Part shown: piece after piece, positions 15,260 to 23,071 of the stretch
How positions within the stretch are numbered: position 1 is the stretch's first letter
Layout of the letters: each line of letters starts with the position of its first letter
DNA from: Paracoccaceae bacterium
GTDB lineage: Bacteria; Pseudomonadota; Alphaproteobacteria; Rhodobacterales; Rhodobacteraceae
Assembly: GCA_024742405.1 (NCBI GenBank)
Contig: JANSYP010000001.1
Coordinates: forward strand, 930,001-994,000
Direction of reading: 5' to 3'
Length of the DNA: 64,000 nucleotides
Made by a program: the position numbers and the translations under genes
Notes under the pieces: generated by a model
The model's database searches: none
What the model saw: the letters and a program-made list of their open reading frames with translations, nothing else
What the model was told of the DNA's origin: nothing

Positions 15260-15598
15260 TCAGCCGAAGCTCTCGGTCTCCGGCTCCGCCTCAATCCAAC
15301 CGCGCGCGCAGGCCCGGTCCGCCTGGCGCTGGCTGCAATCCACTGGCGCATCGGCCTGGGGAAACATCACGCCGAGCCAATCTCCGCTCTCGGCGCACCG
15401 GTAGATCCAGCGGCCCGGATCCAGAACCACGCGTGTGCCGTCCGGCAGGCTCACAACCGCGGAGGACACCAGACGCTCCGCTTCCGGTGCGCAAGCCTGT
15501 GGCGCGGTCGGCGGCACCGCGCTTTTGCCCTGGACCCCGCAGCCCGCGGTGCACAGAGCCAGGACCGCGATCAGACCGTTAGCGTGCTGGCGCGTCAT
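15260..15598 (-). CDS. Small lipoprotein of unknown function
   Basis: A 112-residue protein with a lipoprotein signal ending in the lipobox CTAGC (Cys20). The mature part of about 92 residues contains four more cysteines (QACAPE, YRCAES, VDCSQR, RACARG), probably disulphide-bonded in the periplasm, and a short beta-strand-rich middle (VVSLPDGTRVVLDPGRWIY). It starts 5 bases after the stop of the DUF2272 gene and must be co-transcribed with it. I do not recognise the family. The tight pairing with a possible wall-active protein makes a partner or protective role conceivable, but this is inference only. Confidence 0.72.
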   Translation of the reverse strand: MTRQHANGLIAVLALCTAGCGVQGKSAVPPTAPQACAPEAERLVSSAVVSLPDGTRVVLDPGRWIYRCAESGDWLGVMFPQADAPVDCSQRQADRACARGWIEAEPETESFG

Positions 15599-15603
15599 TT
15601 TCG

Positions 15604-16380
15604 CTAGAGCCGGTTCACGAGATGGGCAAAAACATTCTTGGTATCGTCGAGGAAACCCGCCGGTGTCTTGTCATACTCGGTGATCTTGACCGTATGGCCG
15701 ACATTGCCGCCCAAGGTCAGAACCGAGTCGTTCTTGACCCGCACGACAATGTCGCAATGGCTCGAAAACCTGTCGCGCTCTGCGGCGTCATCGAAGGTGG
15801 TCGGGCTGATGCGCCAGCGACAGACCATATCGCCGAGCTGCGGCCGCCGCTCATGCAGGCGAAACCCCCAGAACGGCGATGTTTCGTCGCCCTCGAAGCG
15901 GCGTTTGATCGAGTCGTGAACATATCGCGCATGGGCCGCGGCGAATTTGAAGCTGCCATAAACCGGTTCCGTCTGCGCCGCGTTGCGCACCATGAAGGAA
16001 ATGCAAGCGGCCGACCACGGTACATCCCGGTCATTGCCATCGAGATCCATGCCGATGGCCTGCCACATCTCGCCCACAAAATCGCTGTAGGGGGTCTGGA
16101 ACTCCTTGCCCAGCCCCTGTTCGAAACGCAGCCATTCGGCGATCGTCGCGGCCAGCAAAACCTCGCGGCCATCGGAGACCGGGTCGCGCAGATGCAATTC
16201 AGACACGAACCCTTCGCGGTCCGCGCCGTCAACCGAGGCGGAAATCCGGACCCAGCCCGGCGCGGCGTCCGGGTCGAGGATGCTCACGGGCTGACAGAGA
16301 TGCAGCACTCCGATCCTGTTGTCCGGCGCGACCTCCGGTTCGGAGCGGAAATTCAGCGCTTCGACATCCACGAATTTCAT
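15604..16380 (-). CDS. SH3-like plus DUF2272 domain protein
   Basis: A 258-residue protein. Residues 1-65 look like a bacterial SH3 domain (LNFRSEPEVAPDNRIGVLHLCQPVSIL; GWVRISASVDGADREGFVSE). Residues 75-258 match the DUF2272 family (FVGEMWQAIGMDLDGNDRDVPWSAACISFMVRNA; DMVCRWR; HCDIVVRVKNDSVLTLGGNVGHTVKI). The central Cys and late His plus the fold pattern recall NlpC/P60 or CHAP-type papain-like hydrolases, so a peptidoglycan-related activity is possible but unproven. No signal peptide is seen, unlike its partner lipoprotein 5 bases downstream. The start ATG is the first in frame, with an AGGGACAGG-like sequence just upstream. Confidence 0.75.
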   Translation of the reverse strand: MKFVDVEALNFRSEPEVAPDNRIGVLHLCQPVSILDPDAAPGWVRISASVDGADREGFVSELHLRDPVSDGREVLLAATIAEWLRFEQGLGKEFQTPYSDFVGEMWQAIGMDLDGNDRDVPWSAACISFMVRNAAQTEPVYGSFKFAAAHARYVHDSIKRRFEGDETSPFWGFRLHERRPQLGDMVCRWRISPTTFDDAAERDRFSSHCDIVVRVKNDSVLTLGGNVGHTVKITEYDKTPAGFLDDTKNVFAHLVNRL

Positions 16381-16626
16381 AACCTGTCCCTTTCGGTCGG
16401 GGGAGTTCGAAATCAGGACATGTGCATACCGGGAACTGCGAAGAGCCTAGGAAGCTTTGGCGATTTTCTCAAGTTTTCCGGGCCGGACAGTGCGCGTTTT
16501 CACGCCCGACCCCCGTTCGATGACGCGGGCGGAGCCGCCGATCGTCCGCAAGGGCTGCAGCCCAATTCGCAGTTGCAGCGAGGCGTTGGCGTGTTAGCTC
16601 TGCCCCGACATGCACAAGGGGCCGAC

Positions 16627-17673
16627 ATGAATTACAACACGTTGGGCGATACTGATCTTGAAGTTACGGACCTGTGCCTCGGCACGATGACCTGGGGCAC
16701 CAAGAACACCGAGGCCGAGGGGCACGCCCAGATCGACCGGGCGCTGGCGCACGGGCTGAACTTCATCGACACCGCCGAGATGTACCCCGTCATCCCGGTG
16801 CTGGCCGAGAATGTGGGCCGGACCGAGGAAATCGTCGGCTCCTGGTTTGCCAAGACCGGCAAGCGCAACGACTGGGTGCTGGCGACCAAGATCACCGGTG
16901 CCAATGGCGGGTTCTGCCGCGACGGGGCGCCGATTTCGTCGGGCGAGATCGCCAAGGCGGTGGAGGGCTCGCTGCGGCGGCTGCAGACGGACGTGATCGA
17001 CCTCTACCAGCTGCACTGGCCGAACCGCGGGTCCTACTGCTTTCGCCAGAACTGGGACTACGACCCGTCCGACCAGGTGAAGCAGGACACGGTTGCCCAT
17101 ATGGAGGACGTGCTTGGCGAGCTGCAGCGCCAGGTCGCGGCCGGGAAGATCCGTCATATTGGCCTCTCGAACGAGAGCGCCTGGGGCGTGGCCAAATGGC
17201 TGGAGGTGGCCGAGCGGATCGGCGCGCCGCGGATGGTATCGATCCAGAACGAGTATTCGTTGCTCCACCGGCTCTTTGACACGGACTTGGCCGAGGTCAC
17301 CGCAAACGAGCATGTCGGGCTCCTGGCTTATTCGCCGCTCGCCTTCGGGATGCTCACCGGCAAGTATCGCGGCGGGACGGTGCCGGAGGGCACCCGCGGG
17401 GCCGATACAGATGGCGGGATGCACGGGCGGATGACGCCCCGGGCGGTCGGGGCGATGGATGCCTATGAGGATATCGCGCGCAAGCACGGGCTGAACTATA
17501 CCCAGATGGCGCTGGCCTGGTGCCGTCAGCGGCCCTTCATGACCTCGGCGATCTTCGGGGCGACGAGCCTGGAGCAACTCGACGAGATCCTGCCGGCGAC
17601 GGAGCTGACCCTGTCGGACGAGGTATTGGCCGAGATCAGCGCCGCCCACCGCCAGCACGCGATGCCTTACTGA
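16627..17673 (+). CDS. Aldo/keto reductase (Tas-like)
   Basis: A 348-residue NADPH-dependent aldo/keto reductase with a TIM-barrel fold. It has LGTMTWGTKNTEAE near the N-terminus, the catalytic Asp/Tyr segment FIDTAEMYP, the Lys strand VLATKITG, and the His motif LYQLHWPNRG, giving the Asp-Tyr-Lys-His tetrad. Cofactor-binding features near the C-terminus are IFGATSLEQLDEILPA. The long loop with NWDYDPSDQVKQDTV is typical of the Tas/YghZ-like subgroup. The physiological substrate is unknown. AGGGG lies 6 bases before the ATG. Its stop is 15 bases from the stop of the convergent NUDIX gene. Confidence 0.9.
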   Translation: MNYNTLGDTDLEVTDLCLGTMTWGTKNTEAEGHAQIDRALAHGLNFIDTAEMYPVIPVLAENVGRTEEIVGSWFAKTGKRNDWVLATKITGANGGFCRDGAPISSGEIAKAVEGSLRRLQTDVIDLYQLHWPNRGSYCFRQNWDYDPSDQVKQDTVAHMEDVLGELQRQVAAGKIRHIGLSNESAWGVAKWLEVAERIGAPRMVSIQNEYSLLHRLFDTDLAEVTANEHVGLLAYSPLAFGMLTGKYRGGTVPEGTRGADTDGGMHGRMTPRAVGAMDAYEDIARKHGLNYTQMALAWCRQRPFMTSAIFGATSLEQLDEILPATELTLSDEVLAEISAAHRQHAMPY

Positions 17674-17688
17674 GGCTCGGGCACAGGG

Positions 17689-18411
17689 TCAGGAGACGTC
17701 CAGCGGACTGCGGCCCGCGAGCCTCTGCATCAGGATCTCTTCGCTCTGGCCGTCAAAGAACGGCACCGCGCGCGGGGGTGTGTCGCGCGCCAGCAGGCCC
17801 GGCAGCTCTGCCAGCACCACCTGGGTGATGAAGGGCAGGTTGAAGCCGCGCACCCGGTCGAGCGCGATCCATTGCAGATTCGACAGCTCTCCGTCCCCCG
17901 ACAGGAGGCCGCTGCCATGATCGCCGCTCAGCCGGTCGGCGGAGACCAGGAAGAACCGGGCATCGAAGCGGCGTGGACGGCCCGGCGGGGTGATGGCGCG
18001 AAACACGAACCGCAGGCCGGTCGCATCCGGACGAAAGCCGGCGGCGGCAAAGCCCGCCCAGTCGCCCGGCGGGTCGGACCAGGCGCCTGGCCGGCCCAGG
18101 ATCAGGCCGGTTTCCTCCCACAGCTCGCGAATGGCCGCGGCCAGCAACGTCTGGGGCGTGGGACTGGCGTCGGTCGTCAGACGGGTCAGGCAGCTGTCGG
18201 ATGGTGCCCCCGCGAGCGCGACTGCGTCATCTCCGGGGGCCACCGCGCCGCCGGGAAACACGACTTTGTCGGGCATGAAGGCGGCCCTGGATCCGCGCTG
18301 ACCCATCAGGATTTCGGGCTCGGCGTCGGAAGACCTGCCGCCGCGAAAGACGATCAGGGTCGCGGCGTCTCTGATCGGAACATCTGCGGAGGCAGAGGCC
18401 ATCGCGGGCAT
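17689..18411 (-). CDS. NUDIX hydrolase
   Basis: A 240-residue NUDIX-fold protein. The Nudix signature is split by a long insert: FPGGAV, then AAAIRELWEETGLILG with the metal-binding REL-x-EE-x-G core. It begins with DAATLIVFRGG and an RGSRAAFMPDKVVFPGGA segment typical of the subgroup related to CoA- or nucleoside-diphosphate-sugar-cleaving NUDIX proteins; the substrate cannot be assigned. The ATG overlaps the stop of the upstream DUF983 gene as TAATG, with GGCGAGG just before, so the two are translationally coupled. Confidence 0.87.
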   Translation of the reverse strand: MPAMASASADVPIRDAATLIVFRGGRSSDAEPEILMGQRGSRAAFMPDKVVFPGGAVAPGDDAVALAGAPSDSCLTRLTTDASPTPQTLLAAAIRELWEETGLILGRPGAWSDPPGDWAGFAAAGFRPDATGLRFVFRAITPPGRPRRFDARFFLVSADRLSGDHGSGLLSGDGELSNLQWIALDRVRGFNLPFITQVVLAELPGLLARDTPPRAVPFFDGQSEEILMQRLAGRSPLDVS

Positions 18412-18797
18412 TACGCCTCGCCGAAGCCGTGCATCCTCCGCGACCACTGGATGCCCAGCATCATGCCCTTGAACCGCGGCAGCAGCGCCAGCGACAGGGC
18501 CACGCATCCGGTGGAAAACAGCGCGATCGTCACCCAGGGCTCGGGCCGGTAGACCGTGTAGACCACCAGCAGCAGCGGTGCCAGGATCTTGCCCACGATC
18601 AGAATCGTCAGATAGGCCGGACCGTCGTCGGTGCGCTGATGCGACAGATCCTCGCCGCATGCCGGGCAGGCCTTATGGAGCGTCAGGTAGCCGTTCATGA
18701 TCCGCCCTTCGCCACAACTGGGGCACAGGCAGCGCAGACCGCGCAGCATGGCCTGGCCGAGCGGACGGTCGTCTGGGAGCGTTTCGGAAAGAGTCAT
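18411..18797 (-). CDS. DUF983 membrane protein with zinc ribbon
   Basis: A 128-residue DUF983 protein. Two Cys pairs, CPSCGEG and CPACGED, in the N-terminal half form a probable zinc ribbon. Two transmembrane helices follow (ILIVGKILAPLLLVVYTVY and VTIALFSTGCVALSLALLPRF), and the signature end FKGMMLGIQWSRRMHGFG is present. The family is widespread in alphaproteobacteria, without a proven function. A GAGGA sequence is 9 bases before the ATG. It is the first gene of a two-gene unit with the overlapping NUDIX gene. Confidence 0.88.
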   Translation of the reverse strand: MTLSETLPDDRPLGQAMLRGLRCLCPSCGEGRIMNGYLTLHKACPACGEDLSHQRTDDGPAYLTILIVGKILAPLLLVVYTVYRPEPWVTIALFSTGCVALSLALLPRFKGMMLGIQWSRRMHGFGEA

Positions 18798-18939
18798 GGG
18801 TCTGGTCCTCGCTGAGAGCATATAGCGCCGATGTGCGCGTGCGCGCCAGCCCGGTCGAGGGGCTGCGGCGCGATGTCCGCCGAAAAAAGGTGCAGTCCGC
18901 GCGACGGAAGCCCTCGGGACGCGCGTTTGAGGGATGTCA

Positions 18940-18957
18940 CGGGCGGCAAGACGCCCG
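18940..18957 (+). promoter_or_regulatory. Hairpin in the leader of the EF-hand gene
   Basis: CGGGCG and CGCCCG form a perfect 6-bp stem with a 6-base loop. It lies 18 bases upstream of the EF-hand start and just before its AGGAGAG ribosome-binding site. It might influence translation or mRNA stability, but could be chance in GC-rich DNA. Confidence 0.3.
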
Positions 18958-18975
18958 AGTATCAGGAGAGTACGA

Positions 18976-19467
18976 ATGACCATGAGACCCTTCCAGTCCG
19001 GGGCACTGATTGCAGCGTTGGCACTGTGCACGGCGCTGCCACTGTCGGCACAACAGGCCGATGCCCCGCCGCGCGGCCCTGACTTTGCCACGCTGGACGC
19101 AGATGGCGACGGAACCATCACCGAAGCCGAATTGCAGGCGCAGGGCGATGCCCGCTTCGAGGCGGCCGATGCCGATGGCGACGGGCTGCTGACCGCCGAG
19201 GAAATCGTCGCGCGGATGGATGCGGAACGCGCCGAACGTGCGCTGCGCCGGGCCGAACGTATGATCGAGGCCCGCGACGAGAGCGGCGATGGCGCGATCT
19301 CGCGCGAGGAGCTGGGCAATGCGCGGGCCGAGCGGATGCTCGAGCGTGCCGATCGCGACGAAGACGGCGTGATCTCCGAAGAGGAGTTCGAGCGGGCCGC
19401 TGAACGTCGTGGTCACGGCGACCGCGACAAGCGCCATGGCCATCGCGGCGGCTGGCACCGCAACTGA
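18976..19467 (+). CDS. Periplasmic EF-hand calcium-binding protein
   Basis: A 163-residue protein with a signal peptide (ALIAALALCTALPLSAQQ) followed by four EF-hand loops: DADGDGTITEAE, DADGDGLLTAEE, DESGDGAISREE and DRDEDGVISEEE. All keep acidic residues at the Ca2+-coordinating positions 1, 3, 5 and 12. The tail is His/Arg/Asp-rich (GHGDRDKRHGHRGGWH) and could bind transition metals. AGGAGAG lies 5 bases before the chosen ATG; an upstream in-frame ATG lacks such a site. It precedes an ECF sigma factor, a one-helix membrane protein and a CnrX-like periplasmic protein, so it may feed a metal or envelope signal into that regulator. Confidence 0.88.
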   Translation: MTMRPFQSGALIAALALCTALPLSAQQADAPPRGPDFATLDADGDGTITEAELQAQGDARFEAADADGDGLLTAEEIVARMDAERAERALRRAERMIEARDESGDGAISREELGNARAERMLERADRDEDGVISEEEFERAAERRGHGDRDKRHGHRGGWHRN

Positions 19468-19599
19468 TCGGGTGACCGACCCGCCGGCCCGGGCGAGACG
19501 GCTTGCCGTGTCCGGGCGGGCACTCTATGCCTTTGATATCGCGCGATGTCCGAGCCGAGAACTGGCGCCGGTCTTCGATCATCGCCCCAGGGACGCGCC

Positions 19600-20184
19600 A
19601 TGGCCATGGCCTTTGACGCCACATCCGAAGCCTCCGACGAGGCCTTGTTGGCCCGCTACGCGGCGGGCGACCCTGTGGCGGCGCGCGCGCTCGTCGCACG
19701 GCTGACGCCGCGAGTGTTCGCCGTGGCCCGGCGGATGTTGGGGTCGGAGGCGGAGGCCGAAGAAGTGTCCCAGGACGCGCTGGTCCGTCTCTGGCGGATC
19801 GCGCCGGACTGGCGGGCGGGCGAGGCACAGGTGAGCACCTGGCTCTACCGGGTGACGGTCAATCTGTGCACCGACCGGCTGAGGCGCCGGCGCGACATGC
19901 CGCTGGACCCCGAGGCCGACTATGCCGATGATGCCCCGCCGGTCGAGCAGCGGTTGCAGGACGCGGATCGTGCCGCGGCCTTGGAGCGGGCGCTGGCCAG
20001 CCTGCCGGAGCGGCAGCGCCAGGTCGTGGTGCTGCGCCATCTGGAGGGGCTGTCGAACCCCGAGATCGCCGAGATCCTGGGGCTGACGGTCGAGGCCGTG
20101 GAAAGCCTGACAGCGCGGGGAAAACGGGGGCTCAAGGCGCAACTTGCCGCGCAGCGGACCGAATTGGGATATGGCGATGACTGA
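19600..20184 (+). CDS. RNA polymerase ECF-type sigma factor
   Basis: A 194-residue group 4 (ECF) sigma factor. Region 2 is at about residues 15-95 ([60 protein letters not shown]), followed by an acidic linker, and region 4 at about 130-185 (LASLPERQRQVVVLRHLEGLSNPEIAEILGLTVEAVESL). It directs polymerase to alternative promoters. The ATG at MAMAFDATSE has AGGGACG upstream; an earlier in-frame ATG at 19546 is less likely. The next gene overlaps its stop and probably encodes its membrane-bound partner. Neighbouring genes suggest a metal or envelope stress input. Confidence 0.9.
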   Translation: MAMAFDATSEASDEALLARYAAGDPVAARALVARLTPRVFAVARRMLGSEAEAEEVSQDALVRLWRIAPDWRAGEAQVSTWLYRVTVNLCTDRLRRRRDMPLDPEADYADDAPPVEQRLQDADRAAALERALASLPERQRQVVVLRHLEGLSNPEIAEILGLTVEAVESLTARGKRGLKAQLAAQRTELGYGDD

Positions 20185-20533
20185 CATGGATGATGCAGAG
20201 CTTGACCGTCACTTCGCAGCCGCGCGGGCACGTCCGCCCGAGCCGGATGCCGCCTTCATGGCGCGCGCGATGGCCGAGGCGCGGGCGCACCAGCCGCCGG
20301 CGGTCGCGGCGCGCCCGCCGCTTCCTTCGGGGCGCGGCGCTGCGGTCCTGGCCTGGCTGGCGGGCGTGGCGATGCCGGGCGGATTGATCGCGGCGACGCT
20401 GGTTGGCGTGTTGATCGGCGTTTCGTCCGGCGATCTGGTCAGCGACCAGGCTGCGGTGCTGATGGAAACCGATCTCGGCATGGAGCTGGTCTACCGCTTC
20501 CCGGCGATCGGCGGCTTTTTCGAGGAGATCTGA
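20177..20533 (+). CDS. Single-pass membrane protein, candidate anti-sigma factor
   Basis: A 118-residue protein overlapping the sigma factor stop by 8 bases. The N-terminal 55 residues are cytoplasmic-looking and charged (DDAELDRHFAAARARPPEPDAAFMARAMAEAR). One transmembrane helix follows at about 62-85 (WLAGVAMPGGLIAATLVGVLIGV), then a short acidic periplasmic tail. Position and topology suit an anti-sigma factor, but the zinc anti-sigma motif H-x3-C-x2-C is absent and there are no cysteines at all. An ATG two codons upstream (20171) is an alternative start. The assignment as anti-sigma is inference from synteny. Confidence 0.75.
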   Translation: MTDMDDAELDRHFAAARARPPEPDAAFMARAMAEARAHQPPAVAARPPLPSGRGAAVLAWLAGVAMPGGLIAATLVGVLIGVSSGDLVSDQAAVLMETDLGMELVYRFPAIGGFFEEI

Positions 20534-20536
20534 GCC

Positions 20537-21037
20537 ATGGACGATCCTGCCCAGCCGCGCCGGCGCCGAACCGGGCTTTTCCTCGGCCTGTCACTGGCGC
20601 TCAACCTCGTCGTGATCGGGGCGATCATCGGTGCGCTGTTGCTGGCCCGCGGCGGTGGACCGGAGCGGCCGGGGGCGGAGCTGCGCGCGGCGGGGCGCCT
20701 GCCGGTCGCCGCAATGCTGCCGCCCGACGCGCGTGCAGAACTCCGCGAGGGACTGCGTGCGCAGGGCGCCGGCGACAAGGCGGCGTACCGCGCTGCCGAC
20801 CGGGCCCATGCGGAGCGTCTCGATGCCGCCCTGCGCGCCGAGCCCTTCGATCCCGCGCTCGTGGCAGAGCTCTTTGCCGAACGCCGGGCCTTTCGTGGTG
20901 AGCGCGCGGCTGCAGTGGACCTGGTGCTCGTCGAGGTCCTGGCGGGTATGAACGCGGACGACCGTGCCGCCTTTGCCGACCGGATGCGCCGGCACAATCG
21001 CAAGAAATCGTCGCGCAAGTCGGAGGACCGGCGCTAG
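20537..21037 (+). CDS. Periplasmic heavy-metal sensor (CnrX/CpxP-like) protein
   Basis: A 166-residue membrane-anchored protein. It has a short Arg-rich cytoplasmic start, one helix (LFLGLSLALNLVVIGAIIGALLLA) and a periplasmic all-helical domain of about 120 residues (PPDARAELREGLRAQG, RAEPFDPALVAELFAERRAFRGER, LVLVEVLAGMNADDRAAFADRM) resembling the four-helix CnrX/CpxP/ZraP fold. Such proteins sense metals or misfolded protein and control an ECF sigma or two-component system. It begins 3 bases after the preceding membrane-protein gene and is the last gene of the EF-hand/sigma operon. The C-terminus is Lys/Arg-rich. Confidence 0.82.
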   Translation: MDDPAQPRRRRTGLFLGLSLALNLVVIGAIIGALLLARGGGPERPGAELRAAGRLPVAAMLPPDARAELREGLRAQGAGDKAAYRAADRAHAERLDAALRAEPFDPALVAELFAERRAFRGERAAAVDLVLVEVLAGMNADDRAAFADRMRRHNRKKSSRKSEDRR

Positions 21038-21178
21038 GGCAGGGACATTCCGGGTGACCCGCATTGAACCCCGCGCCTTGACGGATGTCCGAGGCGGGTT
21101 CCGTTGGCGCTGGTTGCAAAGACCGCAGCGGTGCGCGGCGCGTTGCCCGGGATCGTCGGTCGGCGCGGGGTCTTTTCG

Positions 21179-22594
21179 TCAGGCGGCGGGCCGCGCGAAG
21201 GTCACCATGTCGCGCCCGTCGGCCTTGGACTGGTACAGCGCGCTGTCGGCCACGTCGATCAGCCCGGCAACATCGGGCACCGGGGTCAGAACCGCGGACT
21301 TGCGCGGCTGCGTGACCGACACGCCGATCGAACAGGTGACGCTGATGCCGCGCTCCAGCCCCGGTACATCGATCGGGGTCTTGCGCACGATGTCGCGCAG
21401 GCGGTCGGCGGCTTCGCGTGCGTTCTTGTGGCCGGTGTCGGGCATGGCGACCAGAAACTCCTCGCCGCCGATCCGGGCCAACAGATCGTGGGAGCGCAGA
21501 TTGTCCTTGAGCCGTTCTGCGACGGCCACCAGCACTTCGTCGCCGGCCTTGTGCCCATAGGTGTCGTTGACCGTCTTGAAGCGGTCGAGATCAAGCAGCA
21601 TGGTCGCGAAGGGCCGTCCACGGTCGCTCGCGGCGGCCGCGATCCGCGCGAGATGCGGCATCGCATAGCGGCGGTTATAGAGACCGGTCAACGGATCGCA
21701 GACCGCCATCTGCAGGCCGGCGCGCACCGAATTGCGCAGCTGGTCGGCCTGTTTCTTGAACGCCATCTGCCGTTTGATCCGCAGCGCCAGTTCCACCTGG
21801 TTGAACCCGTTCACGAGCACATCGGCCGCGCCGACATCGAGAGCCATGGCCGCGCGGTCGCGTACAAGATCCTGATTGCTCTGTTCGCCTTCGACCAGGG
21901 CGACGGTCGCGGAATGGCGGGTTTCGGTGCGGCTGCGCAGCTCCGACAGCAGGCGCAGGCCCGGATCGCGCGCCGCCGTGGAGCAGGCGACGACAAAGAC
22001 ATCCGGCGCCGGTCCGCGGGGGCAGGCCGCGAGGGCGGCCTCCATCGTGATGACGGTCAGGTTGTCTTCGGTCAGGGGCGACAGGACCTCGAGCCAGGCC
22101 TGGGCGCGGTGGGCATCGGGGGCCACCAGAGCGACCAGCCCGGGGCGGTGAAAGGTCTGTACGGGTTCGCACATGGCAAGCTGGCGCTGCGTGCTGTCGC
22201 GCTGGATTACCTCCTCGGCGGTGGCTCGGCGGCGCATCAGCACCCGCAGGCGTGCCATCAGCAGATCGTCGTCCGCCGTGCGCTCGATCACGTCTTCGGC
22301 GCCGGCCTTGAGAAGGGCGATCCGCTGCTGCGCGGACTCCGCTGCGGTGAGCACCAGAATCGGCGCATTGCGCGTGGCGGGGAGCCGTGAGAACCGCTCG
22401 ATCAGCCCTTCTGTGCCGCCATCGCCTGTATTGCGGGAGATCACGATCAGGTCGGGCTTGCAGGATTTGCCCGTCTCAACGGCCTCCTTTGCGGAAGCTG
22501 CTGTAAACACTTCATAACAAGAGGTGGACAAGCGGAAGCGCAACACGATCCGCGACGCCGAAACCGCGTCAATCAGAAGAATACGTCCTGGCAT
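21179..22594 (-). CDS. PleD-like diguanylate cyclase with degenerate receiver domains
   Basis: A 471-residue protein with PleD architecture: receiver (1-120), receiver-like (145-275) and GGDEF domain (about 300-470). The cyclase domain is intact, with DPLTGLYNRR, LDLDRFKTVNDTYGHKAGD, GGEEF (376-380) and an RxxD inhibitory site (RSHD, 367-370), so it should make c-di-GMP and be product-inhibited. The receivers are unusual. In the first, the phosphoacceptor position is Ser53 (LIVISRNTG), the acidic pair is reduced, and the conserved Lys is replaced (VIERTADD). The second also lacks an Asp acceptor (VFVVACSTA). It is therefore probably not switched by phosphorylation. GGAGGAG precedes the ATG. 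A DUF3572 gene is divergent. Confidence 0.88.
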   Translation of the reverse strand: MPGRILLIDAVSASRIVLRFRLSTSCYEVFTAASAKEAVETGKSCKPDLIVISRNTGDGGTEGLIERFSRLPATRNAPILVLTAAESAQQRIALLKAGAEDVIERTADDDLLMARLRVLMRRRATAEEVIQRDSTQRQLAMCEPVQTFHRPGLVALVAPDAHRAQAWLEVLSPLTEDNLTVITMEAALAACPRGPAPDVFVVACSTAARDPGLRLLSELRSRTETRHSATVALVEGEQSNQDLVRDRAAMALDVGAADVLVNGFNQVELALRIKRQMAFKKQADQLRNSVRAGLQMAVCDPLTGLYNRRYAMPHLARIAAAASDRGRPFATMLLDLDRFKTVNDTYGHKAGDEVLVAVAERLKDNLRSHDLLARIGGEEFLVAMPDTGHKNAREAADRLRDIVRKTPIDVPGLERGISVTCSIGVSVTQPRKSAVLTPVPDVAGLIDVADSALYQSKADGRDMVTFARPAA

Positions 22595-22697
22595 GGGCCC
22601 TCCTCCAGCGCGTGGCAGAAACAGCTCTTTGCACAGTTGCAACCTATCCTACGGAGCCCTTAACAAAGCGTTTCAGATTTTAAACAATGAGGACGGC

Positions 22698-22976
22698 ATG
22701 GACCGAGATCACGCCGAGTTGCTCGCGCTCCAGGTGCTTGGCTGGCTTCTGGAAAACGAGGAGATGGCCTTTGTTTTCTTGGGGTCAACCGGGAGCGACG
22801 AGGTTCAACTCCGCGAGCGGATGCACGATCCCGAATTGCTCGCCGCGGTGCTAGATTTCACGCTCATGGATGACAACTGGGTCGTCGCGGCCGCCCAGCA
22901 TGCCCACATTGATCCCGAAGACCTGGTCCGCGCCCGGGCCGTTCTGCCGGGCGGGGACGCGCCGCACTGGTCCTGA
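22698..22976 (+). CDS. DUF3572 family protein
   Basis: A 92-residue protein matching the alphaproteobacterial DUF3572 family: AELLALQVLGWLLENEEM, FLGSTGSD, DPELLAAVLDFTLMDDNWVVAAAQ and a Pro/Gly-rich end. No function is known. It is mainly helical, acidic and probably cytoplasmic. GAGGA lies 6 bases before the chosen ATG, and the frame upstream of it looks non-coding. The family often lies beside pleD in alphaproteobacteria, as here, where it is divergent with 103 bases between starts. Confidence 0.85.
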   Translation: MDRDHAELLALQVLGWLLENEEMAFVFLGSTGSDEVQLRERMHDPELLAAVLDFTLMDDNWVVAAAQHAHIDPEDLVRARAVLPGGDAPHWS

Positions 22977-23015
22977 CGCGAGGCGCGTCAGCTGCCATCT
23001 GATCAGCACAACCGG

Positions 23016-23044
23016 TTGTCAAACCTTCCAAAAATGCCCATAGT
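23016..23044 (+). promoter_or_regulatory. Sigma-70-type promoter for the HAD phosphatase gene
   Basis: TTGTCA and CATAGT are separated by exactly 17 bases, in a locally AT-richer patch 28 bases before the HAD gene start. A GGGAGGGA ribosome-binding site follows. The match is good for -35 and moderate for -10. Confidence 0.5.
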
Positions 23045-23071
23045 TAGGGTTCGGTTTCGGGAGGGATCTGG

